A model generated the notes under the pieces. It did not search any database. It was not told the DNA's origin and saw only the letters and a list, made by a program, of their open reading frames with translations. A DNA stretch of 11,813 nucleotides. Origin: CAITSH01 sp964385505 (GTDB lineage Bacteria; Pseudomonadota; Gammaproteobacteria; Burkholderiales; SG8-39). Position numbers and translations under genes: made by a program. Within the stretch, counting starts at the first letter, position 1. Each line of letters opens with the position of its first letter. Below, piece after piece: positions 1 to 6,338 of the stretch. The stretch is from positions 1 to 11,813 of the forward strand of contig CAYLPI010000118.1 of the NCBI GenBank assembly GCA_964385505.1, read 5' to 3'.

Positions 1-69
1 GTGTGCGTATCCATGACGCCGCCGGCGCAACCGATGGAGAGACCGATGGAGAGACAGGTGGAGAGATAG
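1..69 (+). CDS. Possible 3' end of an upstream gene (partial, unidentified)
   Basis: The frame starting at base 1 is open from the window edge to a TAG at 67-69, directly abutting the ATG of the MFS gene at 70. It would encode a 22-residue tail ending in PMER, PMER, QVER, the product of a 12-nt tandem repeat. Zero spacing to the next start is what translational coupling in an operon would look like. The frame at base 3 is also open, but it runs through the MFS gene as a shadow, and frame 2 stops at 14-16. The stretch is too short to identify. From context, the upstream gene could be another member of a lipid-modification cluster, but that is a guess. Confidence 0.35.
   Translation: MCVSMTPPAQPMERPMERQVER
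31..66 (+). repeat. 12-nt tandem repeat, three copies, containing the MFS ribosome binding site
   Basis: Bases 31-42 and 43-54 are identical copies of ccgatggagaga. Bases 55-66 are a third copy with two changes (caggtggagaga). The third copy supplies the GGAG at 60-63, six bases before the ATG at 70. Because the unit is 12 nt, loss or gain of a copy keeps the upstream reading frame. Confidence 0.8.
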
Positions 70-1365
70 ATGGGCAGGCAGCTGGGTGCATGGCAATTGT
101 TTGCCTACGGCCTGCTGGGGCTGCCCCTTGCCATGGCGGCATTGCCGCTATACGTGCACCTGCCCAAATTTTATGGCGACGACCTTGGCATGAGCCTCAC
201 CCTCGTCGGCGGCATCCTGCTCGCGGCGAGGCTGGTCGATGCGGTGCAAGACCCCTTGCTGGGTTATTTTTCCGACCGCGCCGCGGGGCGCAAGCACTTT
301 GTCGCCGCCGCGCTGCCCTTGCTCGCTGGCGGCATGCTCGGTTTGTTCAACCCCCCGGAGCTGTCGCCGGCGGCGCTGGCCTGGTGGCTGCTTGCCTGCC
401 TCGTCGTCGTCTATCTGGGCTTTTCGATGGCGTCCATCAGTTACCAGGCCTGGGGTGCGCAGCTCTCCGATGATCGCAGCGAGCGCACGCGCATCACCGC
501 CAGTCGCGAGACCTTCACGCTGGTCGGCGTGGTCAGCGCCGCCGCCCTGCCGGCCCTGCTCGGCAGCGGCGGCGCCCAGCAATTGTCGCGCTTCGCCGCC
601 TTGTTTGTGTTGCTGCTCGGTGTCTGCGCCTGGGTCACGCTGGCGTGTGCGCCCGAGCGGGCCTCGGCAGTTTCCGCGGGGCGCCGCGCCGGCGGAATGA
701 TGGCGGCGCTGTTGCAGCCGCTCGCCAACGCCGCGTTCCGGCGCCTGCTGCTGGTGTTTGTGCTCAACGGCATTGCGTCGGCGATTCCGGCCACGCTGGT
801 GATGTTCTTCATGGCCGACGTGCTGCAACTGGGCGAACGCGCCGGTTTGTTTCTGGCGCTGTATTTCATCAGCGGCGCGGCCGGCATGCCACTGTGGGTG
901 TGGCTGGCGCGGCGCGCCGGCAAGGCGCGCGCGTGGCTGGCCGGCATGCTGCTGTCCATCGCCGCCTTTGTCTGGGCCTACGGCCTTGGGGCCGGCGATG
1001 CTGCGGCCTTTGCCGCCGTCTGTGTCATGTCGGGGGTCGCGCTCGGCGCCGACCTTGCGCTGCCGCCGTCGCTGCTGGCCGATGTCATGGATGAAGACCG
1101 CGAGGCCGCGCTGACGCGCAGCGAGGGCGCTTATTTCGGTCTGTGGAACCTCGTCACCAAACTCAATCTCGCGCTGGCGGCCGGCATCTCGCTGCCGCTG
1201 CTCGGGGCGATGGGCTATGTGCCCGGCGCCGCCGGTGGTGCGGCGGCGCTGTCGCTCGCCTATTGCCTCGTTCCCTGTGCGCTTAAACTGCTTGCCGTGG
1301 CGGCCCTGTGGGCGGCGCGCCTTGATCATCCATCCACCCGGCAACCGTCCACCCGAGGAGCCTGA
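70..1365 (+). CDS. MFS transporter, GPH/MelB-like (COG2211 type)
   Basis: A 431-residue integral inner-membrane protein with about 12 hydrophobic segments, the usual size for a glycoside-pentoside-hexuronide type permease. Residues 54-70 (RLVDAVQDPLLGYFSDR) match the family's first signature. D57 and D61 have the spacing of the paired cation-binding Asp residues of MelB. A second conserved stretch follows TM4 (SYQAWGAQLSDDRSERTRI, from about 124). Near residue 330, a GADLALPPSLLADVMDEDRE-like segment and EGAYFG complete the pattern. The ATG at 70 is preceded by GGAG. The substrate is unknown. The neighbours (DUF3833 lipoprotein, SDR, NTF2-like) point to lipid or redox-stress functions rather than sugar uptake. 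Strict sugar specificity should not be assumed, since many proteins of this subgroup lack a known substrate. The C-terminus ends in a hydrophilic HPSTRQPSTR tail. Confidence 0.9.
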   Translation: MGRQLGAWQLFAYGLLGLPLAMAALPLYVHLPKFYGDDLGMSLTLVGGILLAARLVDAVQDPLLGYFSDRAAGRKHFVAAALPLLAGGMLGLFNPPELSPAALAWWLLACLVVVYLGFSMASISYQAWGAQLSDDRSERTRITASRETFTLVGVVSAAALPALLGSGGAQQLSRFAALFVLLLGVCAWVTLACAPERASAVSAGRRAGGMMAALLQPLANAAFRRLLLVFVLNGIASAIPATLVMFFMADVLQLGERAGLFLALYFISGAAGMPLWVWLARRAGKARAWLAGMLLSIAAFVWAYGLGAGDAAAFAAVCVMSGVALGADLALPPSLLADVMDEDREAALTRSEGAYFGLWNLVTKLNLALAAGISLPLLGAMGYVPGAAGGAAALSLAYCLVPCALKLLAVAALWAARLDHPSTRQPSTRGA

Positions 1366-1366
1366 C

Positions 1367-1894
1367 ATGCGCGTCATTCTTGCCTGCATCACCACCTTGC
1401 TGTTGCTGCTCGGCTGCGCCACGCCGGGCATCGAAGCCTATCGCGGCGAAAAGCCGCAGCTCGACCTCAAGCGTTACTTCAACGGCACCGTCGATGGCTG
1501 GGGCATGGTGCAGGACCGTTGGGGCAAGGTGTTGCGCCGTTTTCATGTCGTCATCGTCAGCACCTGGGACGGCGACAAGGGCGTGCTCGACGAGAGCTTC
1601 GACTGGTCCGACGGCAAAAAGGAAAAGCGCGTCTGGACAATCAGCAAAAACGGCGACCGCTACAGCGGCAGCGCCGGCGATGTCCTCGGCGTGGCCTCGG
1701 GCGAAGCCGCCGGCAACGCCTTGCGCTGGGGCTATGTGCTGAAACTGCCGCCGGACCAGGGCGGTCACGAGGTCGATGTGGACGACTGGATGTATCTTGT
1801 TGATGATGACACCATGCTCAACCGCTCGACCATCAACAAGTTCGGTATCCGCTTTGGCGATATCACCATCAGTTTTCGCAAGCGCAAGACGTAG
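1367..1894 (+). CDS. DUF3833-type outer-membrane or periplasmic lipoprotein
   Basis: A 175-residue protein. The frame is open further upstream, but the ATG at 1367 is chosen because GAGGAG lies at 1355-1360 and the protein then starts with a lipoprotein signal: MRVILAC, a leucine run, then the lipobox LLGC with Cys17 as the lipidated residue. The start lies one base after the stop codon of the MFS gene. The mature part has a YFNGTVDGWGMVQDR segment near the start, then a beta-rich sequence with repeated W and D/G (STWDGDKGVLDESFDW, DVDDWMYLVDDDTMLNR). This is how I recall DUF3833 lipoproteins looking. That family has no proven biochemical role, but I recall it next to SDR, MFS and cyclopropane-synthase-like genes. 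The residue after Cys17 is Ala, not Asp, so export to the outer membrane is likely if Lol rules hold. The family call is from pattern memory. Confidence 0.8.
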   Translation: MRVILACITTLLLLLGCATPGIEAYRGEKPQLDLKRYFNGTVDGWGMVQDRWGKVLRRFHVVIVSTWDGDKGVLDESFDWSDGKKEKRVWTISKNGDRYSGSAGDVLGVASGEAAGNALRWGYVLKLPPDQGGHEVDVDDWMYLVDDDTMLNRSTINKFGIRFGDITISFRKRKT

Positions 1895-1946
1895 GCTGGT
1901 GAACGAGTGAAAGAGTGAAGGCATGAAGGAGTCAACGGTGAAAAAG
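1895..1946 (+). repeat. Degenerate ~8-nt purine-rich tandem repeat between lipoprotein and SDR genes
   Basis: The short gap between the two genes is made of loose copies of an 8-mer: gagtgaaa, gagtgaag, gcatgaag, gagtcaac, ggtgaaaa. The last copies provide the only purine-rich stretch that could act as a Shine-Dalgarno site for the GTG start at 1954. The units diverge too much to suggest recent slippage. Confidence 0.55.
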
Positions 1947-1953
1947 GTGTGAT

Positions 1954-2727
1954 GTGGCGCTGAATACGCGTATTGATGACTGGCACGGGCGGCGGGTGTG
2001 GCTGGTGGGAGCCTCCACCGGAATCGGCGCGGCGCTGGCGGCGTTGCTGCTGGCGCGCGGTGCGCGCGTGGCGCTCAGTTCGCGCAGCCGCGATGCGCTG
2101 GACAAGCTGGCCGCGGGAAATGCCGATGCGCTGGTGCTGCCGGCCGATGTCACCGCCCCCGGACAGCTCGCTGCGGCGCACGCGCAGATCATCGCGGCCT
2201 GGGGCGGCGTTGATCTTGCCGTGTTCAATGCCGGTACGCATGCCCCGGTGCGTGCCTGGGAACTCGACCTCGCCCAGGCGGGGCAACTGATCGACACCAA
2301 CCTGATGGGTGTGCTCAACGGCCTTGCCGCAGCGCTACCCGATATGCTTTCAAAAAAATCCGGTGCGGTGGCGGTGGTGGCCAGCGTCGCCGGTTACGGC
2401 GGCCTGCCCACCAGCCTGATCTACGGTGCGACCAAGGCGGCGCTGATCAACCTGACCGAAACGCTGTATCTGGACCTCGCACCCAAGGGGCTTGGCGTGC
2501 ACCTCATCTGCCCCGGCTTTGTCGAGACCCCGCTGACTGCGAAGAACGAATTTGCGATGCCGGCGCTGATCCCGGCCGGCGAGGCGGCGCGTGAAATCGT
2601 CGCCGGCCTCGAGCGCGGCGAATTTGAAATCCACTTTCCCAAACGCTTTACGCGCGCGGTGAAGTTTTTGCGCCTGCTGCCCTATCGCTGGTACTTCTGG
2701 CTGGTGCACAAGGGAACCGGATTGTGA
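1954..2727 (+). CDS. Short-chain dehydrogenase/reductase (classical SDR), NAD(P)-dependent
   Basis: A 257-residue soluble Rossmann-fold oxidoreductase of normal SDR length. The cofactor loop is VGASTGIG (residues 18-25). NAG (92-94) stabilises the central sheet. The catalytic tetrad is complete: N116, S144, Y157 and K161 (YGATK). The CPGFVETPL motif starts at residue 186. Basic residues after the second strand (SSRSRD, 42-47) suggest NADP(H) preference, which is inference. The C-terminus is unusual: basic and aromatic (KFLRLLPYRWYFWLVHKG), possibly a membrane-facing helix, in keeping with a lipid-like substrate. The start is a GTG with only a weak purine-rich site before it; an ATG two bases upstream is in another frame and stops at once. 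The NTF2-like gene follows 13 bp later. Confidence 0.9.
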   Translation: MALNTRIDDWHGRRVWLVGASTGIGAALAALLLARGARVALSSRSRDALDKLAAGNADALVLPADVTAPGQLAAAHAQIIAAWGGVDLAVFNAGTHAPVRAWELDLAQAGQLIDTNLMGVLNGLAAALPDMLSKKSGAVAVVASVAGYGGLPTSLIYGATKAALINLTETLYLDLAPKGLGVHLICPGFVETPLTAKNEFAMPALIPAGEAAREIVAGLERGEFEIHFPKRFTRAVKFLRLLPYRWYFWLVHKGTGL

Positions 2728-2740
2728 GGGGGCCCCGCCC

Positions 2741-3169
2741 GTGACTGTAAGCGTTGCCGAAATCGAGGCTTATTTCCAGTCGCTGACGCGCGAGTCGGTG
2801 GCGCAGATCGGGCGGTACTACACCGAGGATGCGCGCTTCAAGGACCCGTTCAACGATGTCAGCGGGCACCTTGACATTGCCCGCATCTACCAGCACATGT
2901 TCGACCGCCTCGACGCGCCGCGCTTCACCATCACCGGGCGCTGGGAGCGCCATCGCGGGGCGATGGTGGCCTGGGATTTCAGGTTCGGCATGAAAGCCCT
3001 GGCAGGCGGCCGCACCCAGTTGATACGCGGTGTGAGCCAGCTCGAATTTGCCGCCGACGGGCGTATTTGCCTGCACCGCGATTACTGGGACGCGGCCGAG
3101 GGGCTCTATGAAAAGCTCCCCGTCATCGGCGCGCTGATGCGCTTTTTGAAGCGCCAGGCGAACCGCTAG
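2741..3169 (+). CDS. NTF2/SnoaL-like fold protein (nuclear transport factor 2 family)
   Basis: A 142-residue protein starting at GTG 2741 with a G-rich Shine-Dalgarno stretch (gaggggg) overlapping the SDR stop. The pattern is typical of the cone-shaped NTF2-like fold: an N-terminal helix (VAEIEAYFQSL), then YYTEDARFKDPFNDVSG (from about residue 27), a helix ending in FDRLDAPRFTI, and strands with WERHRGAMVAWDF and RDYWDAAE near the C-terminus. Relatives include small isomerases and cyclases such as SnoaL and ketosteroid isomerase, as well as non-catalytic ligand binders, so the fold alone gives no reaction. Co-transcription with the SDR suggests that the two act on the same lipid-like metabolite. 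This appears to be the last gene of the operon; a repeat and a convergent gene follow. Confidence 0.85.
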   Translation: MTVSVAEIEAYFQSLTRESVAQIGRYYTEDARFKDPFNDVSGHLDIARIYQHMFDRLDAPRFTITGRWERHRGAMVAWDFRFGMKALAGGRTQLIRGVSQLEFAADGRICLHRDYWDAAEGLYEKLPVIGALMRFLKRQANR

Positions 3170-3211
3170 ACCGACTACGCGGGACCGACGACGCGAAGGA
3201 CCGACTACTCG
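3169..3211. repeat. Three imperfect GACCGAC(T/G)AC copies between convergent genes
   Basis: Copies begin at 3169, 3183 and 3199 (periods 14 and 16): gaccgactacgc, gaccgacgacgc, gaccgactactc. The first overlaps the stop codon of the NTF2-like gene, and the third overlaps the stop codon of the convergent binding-protein gene. The 35 bp between these genes is therefore repeat throughout. No hairpin with a T-run is visible here, so how the two transcripts end is not clear. Confidence 0.7.
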
Positions 3212-4191
3212 GCCGAGATCCCCGCCTTGCGGATTTCCGCCGACCAGGTCAGCACCTCATGTTTGACGAAGGCCTCGGCCTCGGCCGGCGGCATTTTGAG
3301 GATGCGGTTGCCGGTGCGCCCGAGGGCGTTGGCGACCTCCGGCGTATTCATCACCTGTGTCATGGCCGTGCGCAGGCGCTCGAGTATGGCCGGCGGCGTT
3401 CCGGCGCGGGTGAAAATGCCGAACCAGGCTTCGAGCTCCATTTTGGCGACGCCGGTTTCATTGACCGTGGGAACTTGCGGCAGGCCGGTCCAGCGCGCCG
3501 CCGTGGAAATGGCGAAGGACTTGACCTGACCGGAATCGACATAGCCCTTGGCCGTGGACGCATTGTCGAAAAACAGGTCCACGCGTCCGGACAGCAGATC
3601 CTGGTAGGCGGCCTGCGCGCCGCGGTAGGGAATGTGCAGCAGGTTGGTGCCGGTCACTCCGCCCAGTACCGCCCCGGCAATATGCTGTCCGGTGCCGACG
3701 CCGCCCGAGGCATAGGTAAGCTTGCCCGGATTGGCGCGCGCGTAGTCGATGATTTCCCGCAGCGAGGTCTGCGGCAGGTCCTTGCGCGAAATGAGCACAT
3801 AACCGACGGTCGAGACCATGCCTATGGGTACAAAATCGACCAGCGGGTCGTAGGGCAGCTTCTTGTAGAGGCCGACGTTGGCGGCGATGTTGCTGAAGCC
3901 GCCAACGAGCAGGGTGTAGCCGTCGGCCGCGGCCTTGGCCGCCGCATCGGTGCCGACCAGGGTGCCGGCGCCGGTGCGGTTTTCGACGAGAACCGGTTGC
4001 CCGAGCACTTCGGCGAGGCGTTGTGCGACGACCCGGCCGGTGAGGTCGAATCCGCCACCCGGGGGCTGCGGCACGATCATTTTGAGCGGCTTGGAGGGGA
4101 AGTCCTGGGCGAGGGCGCCGGTTACGCCGAACAGGCCTGAGCCCAAGACCAGTGCCAGGGTGCCGGCCGCCAAAAACCTTGGTGATTTCAT
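3205..4191 (-). CDS. Tripartite tricarboxylate transporter (Bug family) periplasmic substrate-binding protein
   Basis: A 328-residue Bug-type solute-binding protein. A longer frame starts at a GTG at 4218, but the ATG at 4191 is preferred: it has GGAGGA about nine bases upstream and starts the protein at the signal peptide (MKSPRF, hydrophobic core, cleavage after ALA at residue 28 before QDFP). Family features include PSKPLKMIVPQPPGGG just after the cleavage site, LVENRTGAGTLVGTDAAAKA, ADGYTLLVG, then YASGGVGTGQHIAG and IPYRGAQAAYQDLLSGRVD, the region that closes on a carboxylated ligand. Such proteins deliver organic acids to a TctA/TctB permease or act as orphan sensors. No permease gene is next to it, as is common for the expanded Bug families of Burkholderiales and relatives. 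The ligand cannot be predicted. A possible -10 (TACAAT, minus strand, 4281-4286) lacks a recognisable -35. Confidence 0.93.
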   Translation of the reverse strand: MKSPRFLAAGTLALVLGSGLFGVTGALAQDFPSKPLKMIVPQPPGGGFDLTGRVVAQRLAEVLGQPVLVENRTGAGTLVGTDAAAKAAADGYTLLVGGFSNIAANVGLYKKLPYDPLVDFVPIGMVSTVGYVLISRKDLPQTSLREIIDYARANPGKLTYASGGVGTGQHIAGAVLGGVTGTNLLHIPYRGAQAAYQDLLSGRVDLFFDNASTAKGYVDSGQVKSFAISTAARWTGLPQVPTVNETGVAKMELEAWFGIFTRAGTPPAILERLRTAMTQVMNTPEVANALGRTGNRILKMPPAEAEAFVKHEVLTWSAEIRKAGISAE

Positions 4192-4349
4192 CAAAAATGT
4201 CCTCCGTGATGCAGGCACTCGTGTGCCTTTGGGTTGGTGATTTATGCCAAACAGCTAAAGGCGTGTTCGGTCACCCCGCCATTGTATCGGTGTAGCCCTG
4301 CGCGTGCCGGATTTACGGACGTTTCGCGATGAAGGGCGCCGCAGCGTGA

Positions 4350-4358
4350 TGCTAGAAT
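4350..4358 (+). promoter_or_regulatory. Candidate extended -10 promoter for the signalling operon
   Basis: TG-c-TAGAAT at 4350-4358 fits an extended -10 element (hexamer TAGAAT at 4353-4358). No good -35 lies 16-18 bp upstream, which an extended -10 can tolerate. Transcription would begin near 4365, just ahead of the histidine kinase. It lies in the 191-bp region between divergent genes, where a promoter is expected. Confidence 0.45.
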
Positions 4359-4382
4359 GCCTCCGATGGGACGGCTTGGCTC

Positions 4383-6287
4383 ATGCCGTTGCGTCAGGGA
4401 TTATTTCGACCGGCCGTTGCGGCAGCATGCGATGCGAAAGCGCAACCGGCGCGCTACAGGGGGAAGTGCATCATCACCAAGACCGAGTCATCCGGCCGGG
4501 ACCGTACCGCCAGCGTCATGGCTGGCGGCCGCGCACCGTCGCTGTTGAGCGGGTTCAAGGACGTGTCCAACTCGGGGCGTTTCCTGCCCGAGCGCGTGGC
4601 GTTGCTCTACCGCTTTGACCAGCGCGATGTGCTGCCGCTGCTGCTGATTGCGGTCATTTCGGCCTTCGCGCTGTGGGGCTTCATCTACCCGCCGCTGCTC
4701 GGCTCGCTGCTGGTGTGGTTTGCCGTAATGCGTGTTGCGCGTGCCGGCATGTCCGCTCTCTACCGCCGTGCCAGTCCGCCGCCATCCGAGGCGGCGCGCT
4801 GGGAAGGCTATTACGGCTTGCTGGCGGTGGTGTTCGGCGCGGCCTGGGGCATCGTGTCGGTGTATTTTTATTCCGGCCGCGACCAGTTCCAGGAACTCAC
4901 GGTCACCTTCCTCATCAGCGTCATTTCGCTAGGCCTGCCGGCCTCGCTCGCACCCAGCCCGAAAACCTTTGTCGGCTTCCTGGTGCCGCTGGTGACGCCG
5001 CTGATCGGCATGTTGTTCGCACGCGGTGGTGCTTCCAGCATCTCGGTGGCGATGATGATGCTGCTCTATTCGGCCATGGTGCTGTGGCTTTACCTTTCGG
5101 CCAACCGCGCCCTGCTCGACAAGCTGGCCCTCGATGCGCACAACGCCGCCCTCACCGATCAGGTCACGCGGACCAAGGAGCGGCTCGCGCTGGCGATGCG
5201 CGCATCGCAACTGGTGATCTGGGAGTGGACGGCCGAGCGCGGCACTATCTACCTCGACGAGGTCTGGGCAACAATGCTCGACATGAGGCCCGGGGAAACC
5301 TACATGTCGTTTGACGACATGGTTGAACGCACCCACCCCGACGACCGCCCCGCCATTCTCGCGGCCAGCCGCCGCAGCCTCAGGGGCGAGGACATCGAGT
5401 ATCGCCTCGAGCACCGGGTGTTGACCGGCGGCGGAGACTGGAAGTGGATATTCAGCCGCGGCCAGGTGGTGGAGCGCGACGCTGCGGGACTGGCGCTGCG
5501 CATGATAGGTACCAACATCGACATCAGCCAGCGCAAGCTCGCCGAGACCGAACTGATGGCGACGCTGCAACGCGAAAAGGAATTGTCCGACATGAAATCC
5601 AAGTTTGTGTCGATGGCGTCGCACGAATTCCGCACCCCGCTGGCGACCATCCTGTCCTCGGCCGAACTGATCGAGCACTATTCCGAAACCCTCAGCGCCG
5701 GGGACCGCAAAGGTGTCATCGGCGGCATGAAAAGCGCCGTGCAGCGCATGTCGGCGCTGCTCGATGATGTGTTGACCATAGGCAAGTCCGACGCCGGCGT
5801 GCTCAAATACCATGGCGGCGTGATGCACCTGCGGGCGTTTTGCGACCAGGTCACCGGCGCCTTCCGCGTCGCCAATGGCAAGGGCCACGTCCTCGAATTC
5901 GAGCACAATCTTGACGATGACGAGCCGGTCGAGATGGACGAGCGCCTGCTCAATCACATCTTCGACAACCTGCTGACCAATGCCGCCAAATATTCGGCGC
6001 CGGGAAAGTCGATACGCTTGTCGGTCAGGCGCGAGGGCGGCGAATTGCTGATTTCCGTCGCCGACCAGGGCATCGGCATTCCGGAAAAAGACCAGGCGCA
6101 CCTGTTTGAGGGCTTTTTCCGCGCGTCCAACGTCGACAAGCGCCTCGGCACCGGTCTTGGCCTGGCGATCGTCAAGAAGGCGGTCGAGTCGCATTCGGGC
6201 AGTATCGGTTTTAACAGCGTCGAGGGGCAGGGCACGCGCTTTGATGTGCGCCTGCCGGTGCGAATGCCTGCGGCGGGGGCGGCATGA
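4383..6287 (+). CDS. Membrane sensor histidine kinase (6 TM, PAS, HisKA, HATPase_c)
   Basis: A 634-residue sensor kinase in the inner membrane. Using the ATG at 4383, about six hydrophobic segments lie at residues 84-240 with almost no periplasmic loops, so the signal is probably membrane-borne or cytoplasmic. A PAS domain follows at about 264-387, ending in DWKWIFSRG and MIGTNIDISQRK. The HisKA box is FVSMASHEFRTPL with phospho-acceptor H414. The HATPase_c domain has an N box with N529 and N533, a G1 box DQGIGIP (561-567), and a G2 box GTGLGLAIV (589-597). The kinase core is complete and there is no attached receiver. The start is uncertain: ATG 4518 is an alternative, and the first 45 codons look partly non-coding. 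The gene precedes the receiver-cyclase-kinase gene by 51 bp on the same strand, so that protein is the obvious phosphotransfer partner. The stimulus is unknown. Confidence 0.92.
   Translation: MPLRQGLFRPAVAAACDAKAQPARYRGKCIITKTESSGRDRTASVMAGGRAPSLLSGFKDVSNSGRFLPERVALLYRFDQRDVLPLLLIAVISAFALWGFIYPPLLGSLLVWFAVMRVARAGMSALYRRASPPPSEAARWEGYYGLLAVVFGAAWGIVSVYFYSGRDQFQELTVTFLISVISLGLPASLAPSPKTFVGFLVPLVTPLIGMLFARGGASSISVAMMMLLYSAMVLWLYLSANRALLDKLALDAHNAALTDQVTRTKERLALAMRASQLVIWEWTAERGTIYLDEVWATMLDMRPGETYMSFDDMVERTHPDDRPAILAASRRSLRGEDIEYRLEHRVLTGGGDWKWIFSRGQVVERDAAGLALRMIGTNIDISQRKLAETELMATLQREKELSDMKSKFVSMASHEFRTPLATILSSAELIEHYSETLSAGDRKGVIGGMKSAVQRMSALLDDVLTIGKSDAGVLKYHGGVMHLRAFCDQVTGAFRVANGKGHVLEFEHNLDDDEPVEMDERLLNHIFDNLLTNAAKYSAPGKSIRLSVRREGGELLISVADQGIGIPEKDQAHLFEGFFRASNVDKRLGTGLGLAIVKKAVESHSGSIGFNSVEGQGTRFDVRLPVRMPAAGAA
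4458..4464 (+). promoter_or_regulatory. Strong Shine-Dalgarno-like site without a standard start codon
   Basis: AGGGGGA sits inside the predicted 5' part of the histidine kinase gene, five bases before an in-frame ATC ATC pair at 4470-4475. Neither annotated start option (4383 or 4518) has a ribosome site this good. Codon use becomes GC3-rich, like the rest of the gene, only from about here. This is suggestive of a non-canonical ATC start but unproven. Confidence 0.25.
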
Positions 6288-6338
6288 GTTTCGCGCCCGT
6301 TGTGACCAACCGGCCATCCGATTGAATCCGCACAGCAG

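Noticed and set aside
148..1431. A 427-codon minus-strand frame opposite the MFS gene
   Set aside because: Shadow frame of low complexity, rich in Q, R and G; the plus-strand protein has clear permease signatures.
3259..4140. A 293-codon plus-strand frame opposite the Bug binding protein
   Set aside because: Antisense to a protein with a signal peptide and all family motifs; no family features of its own.
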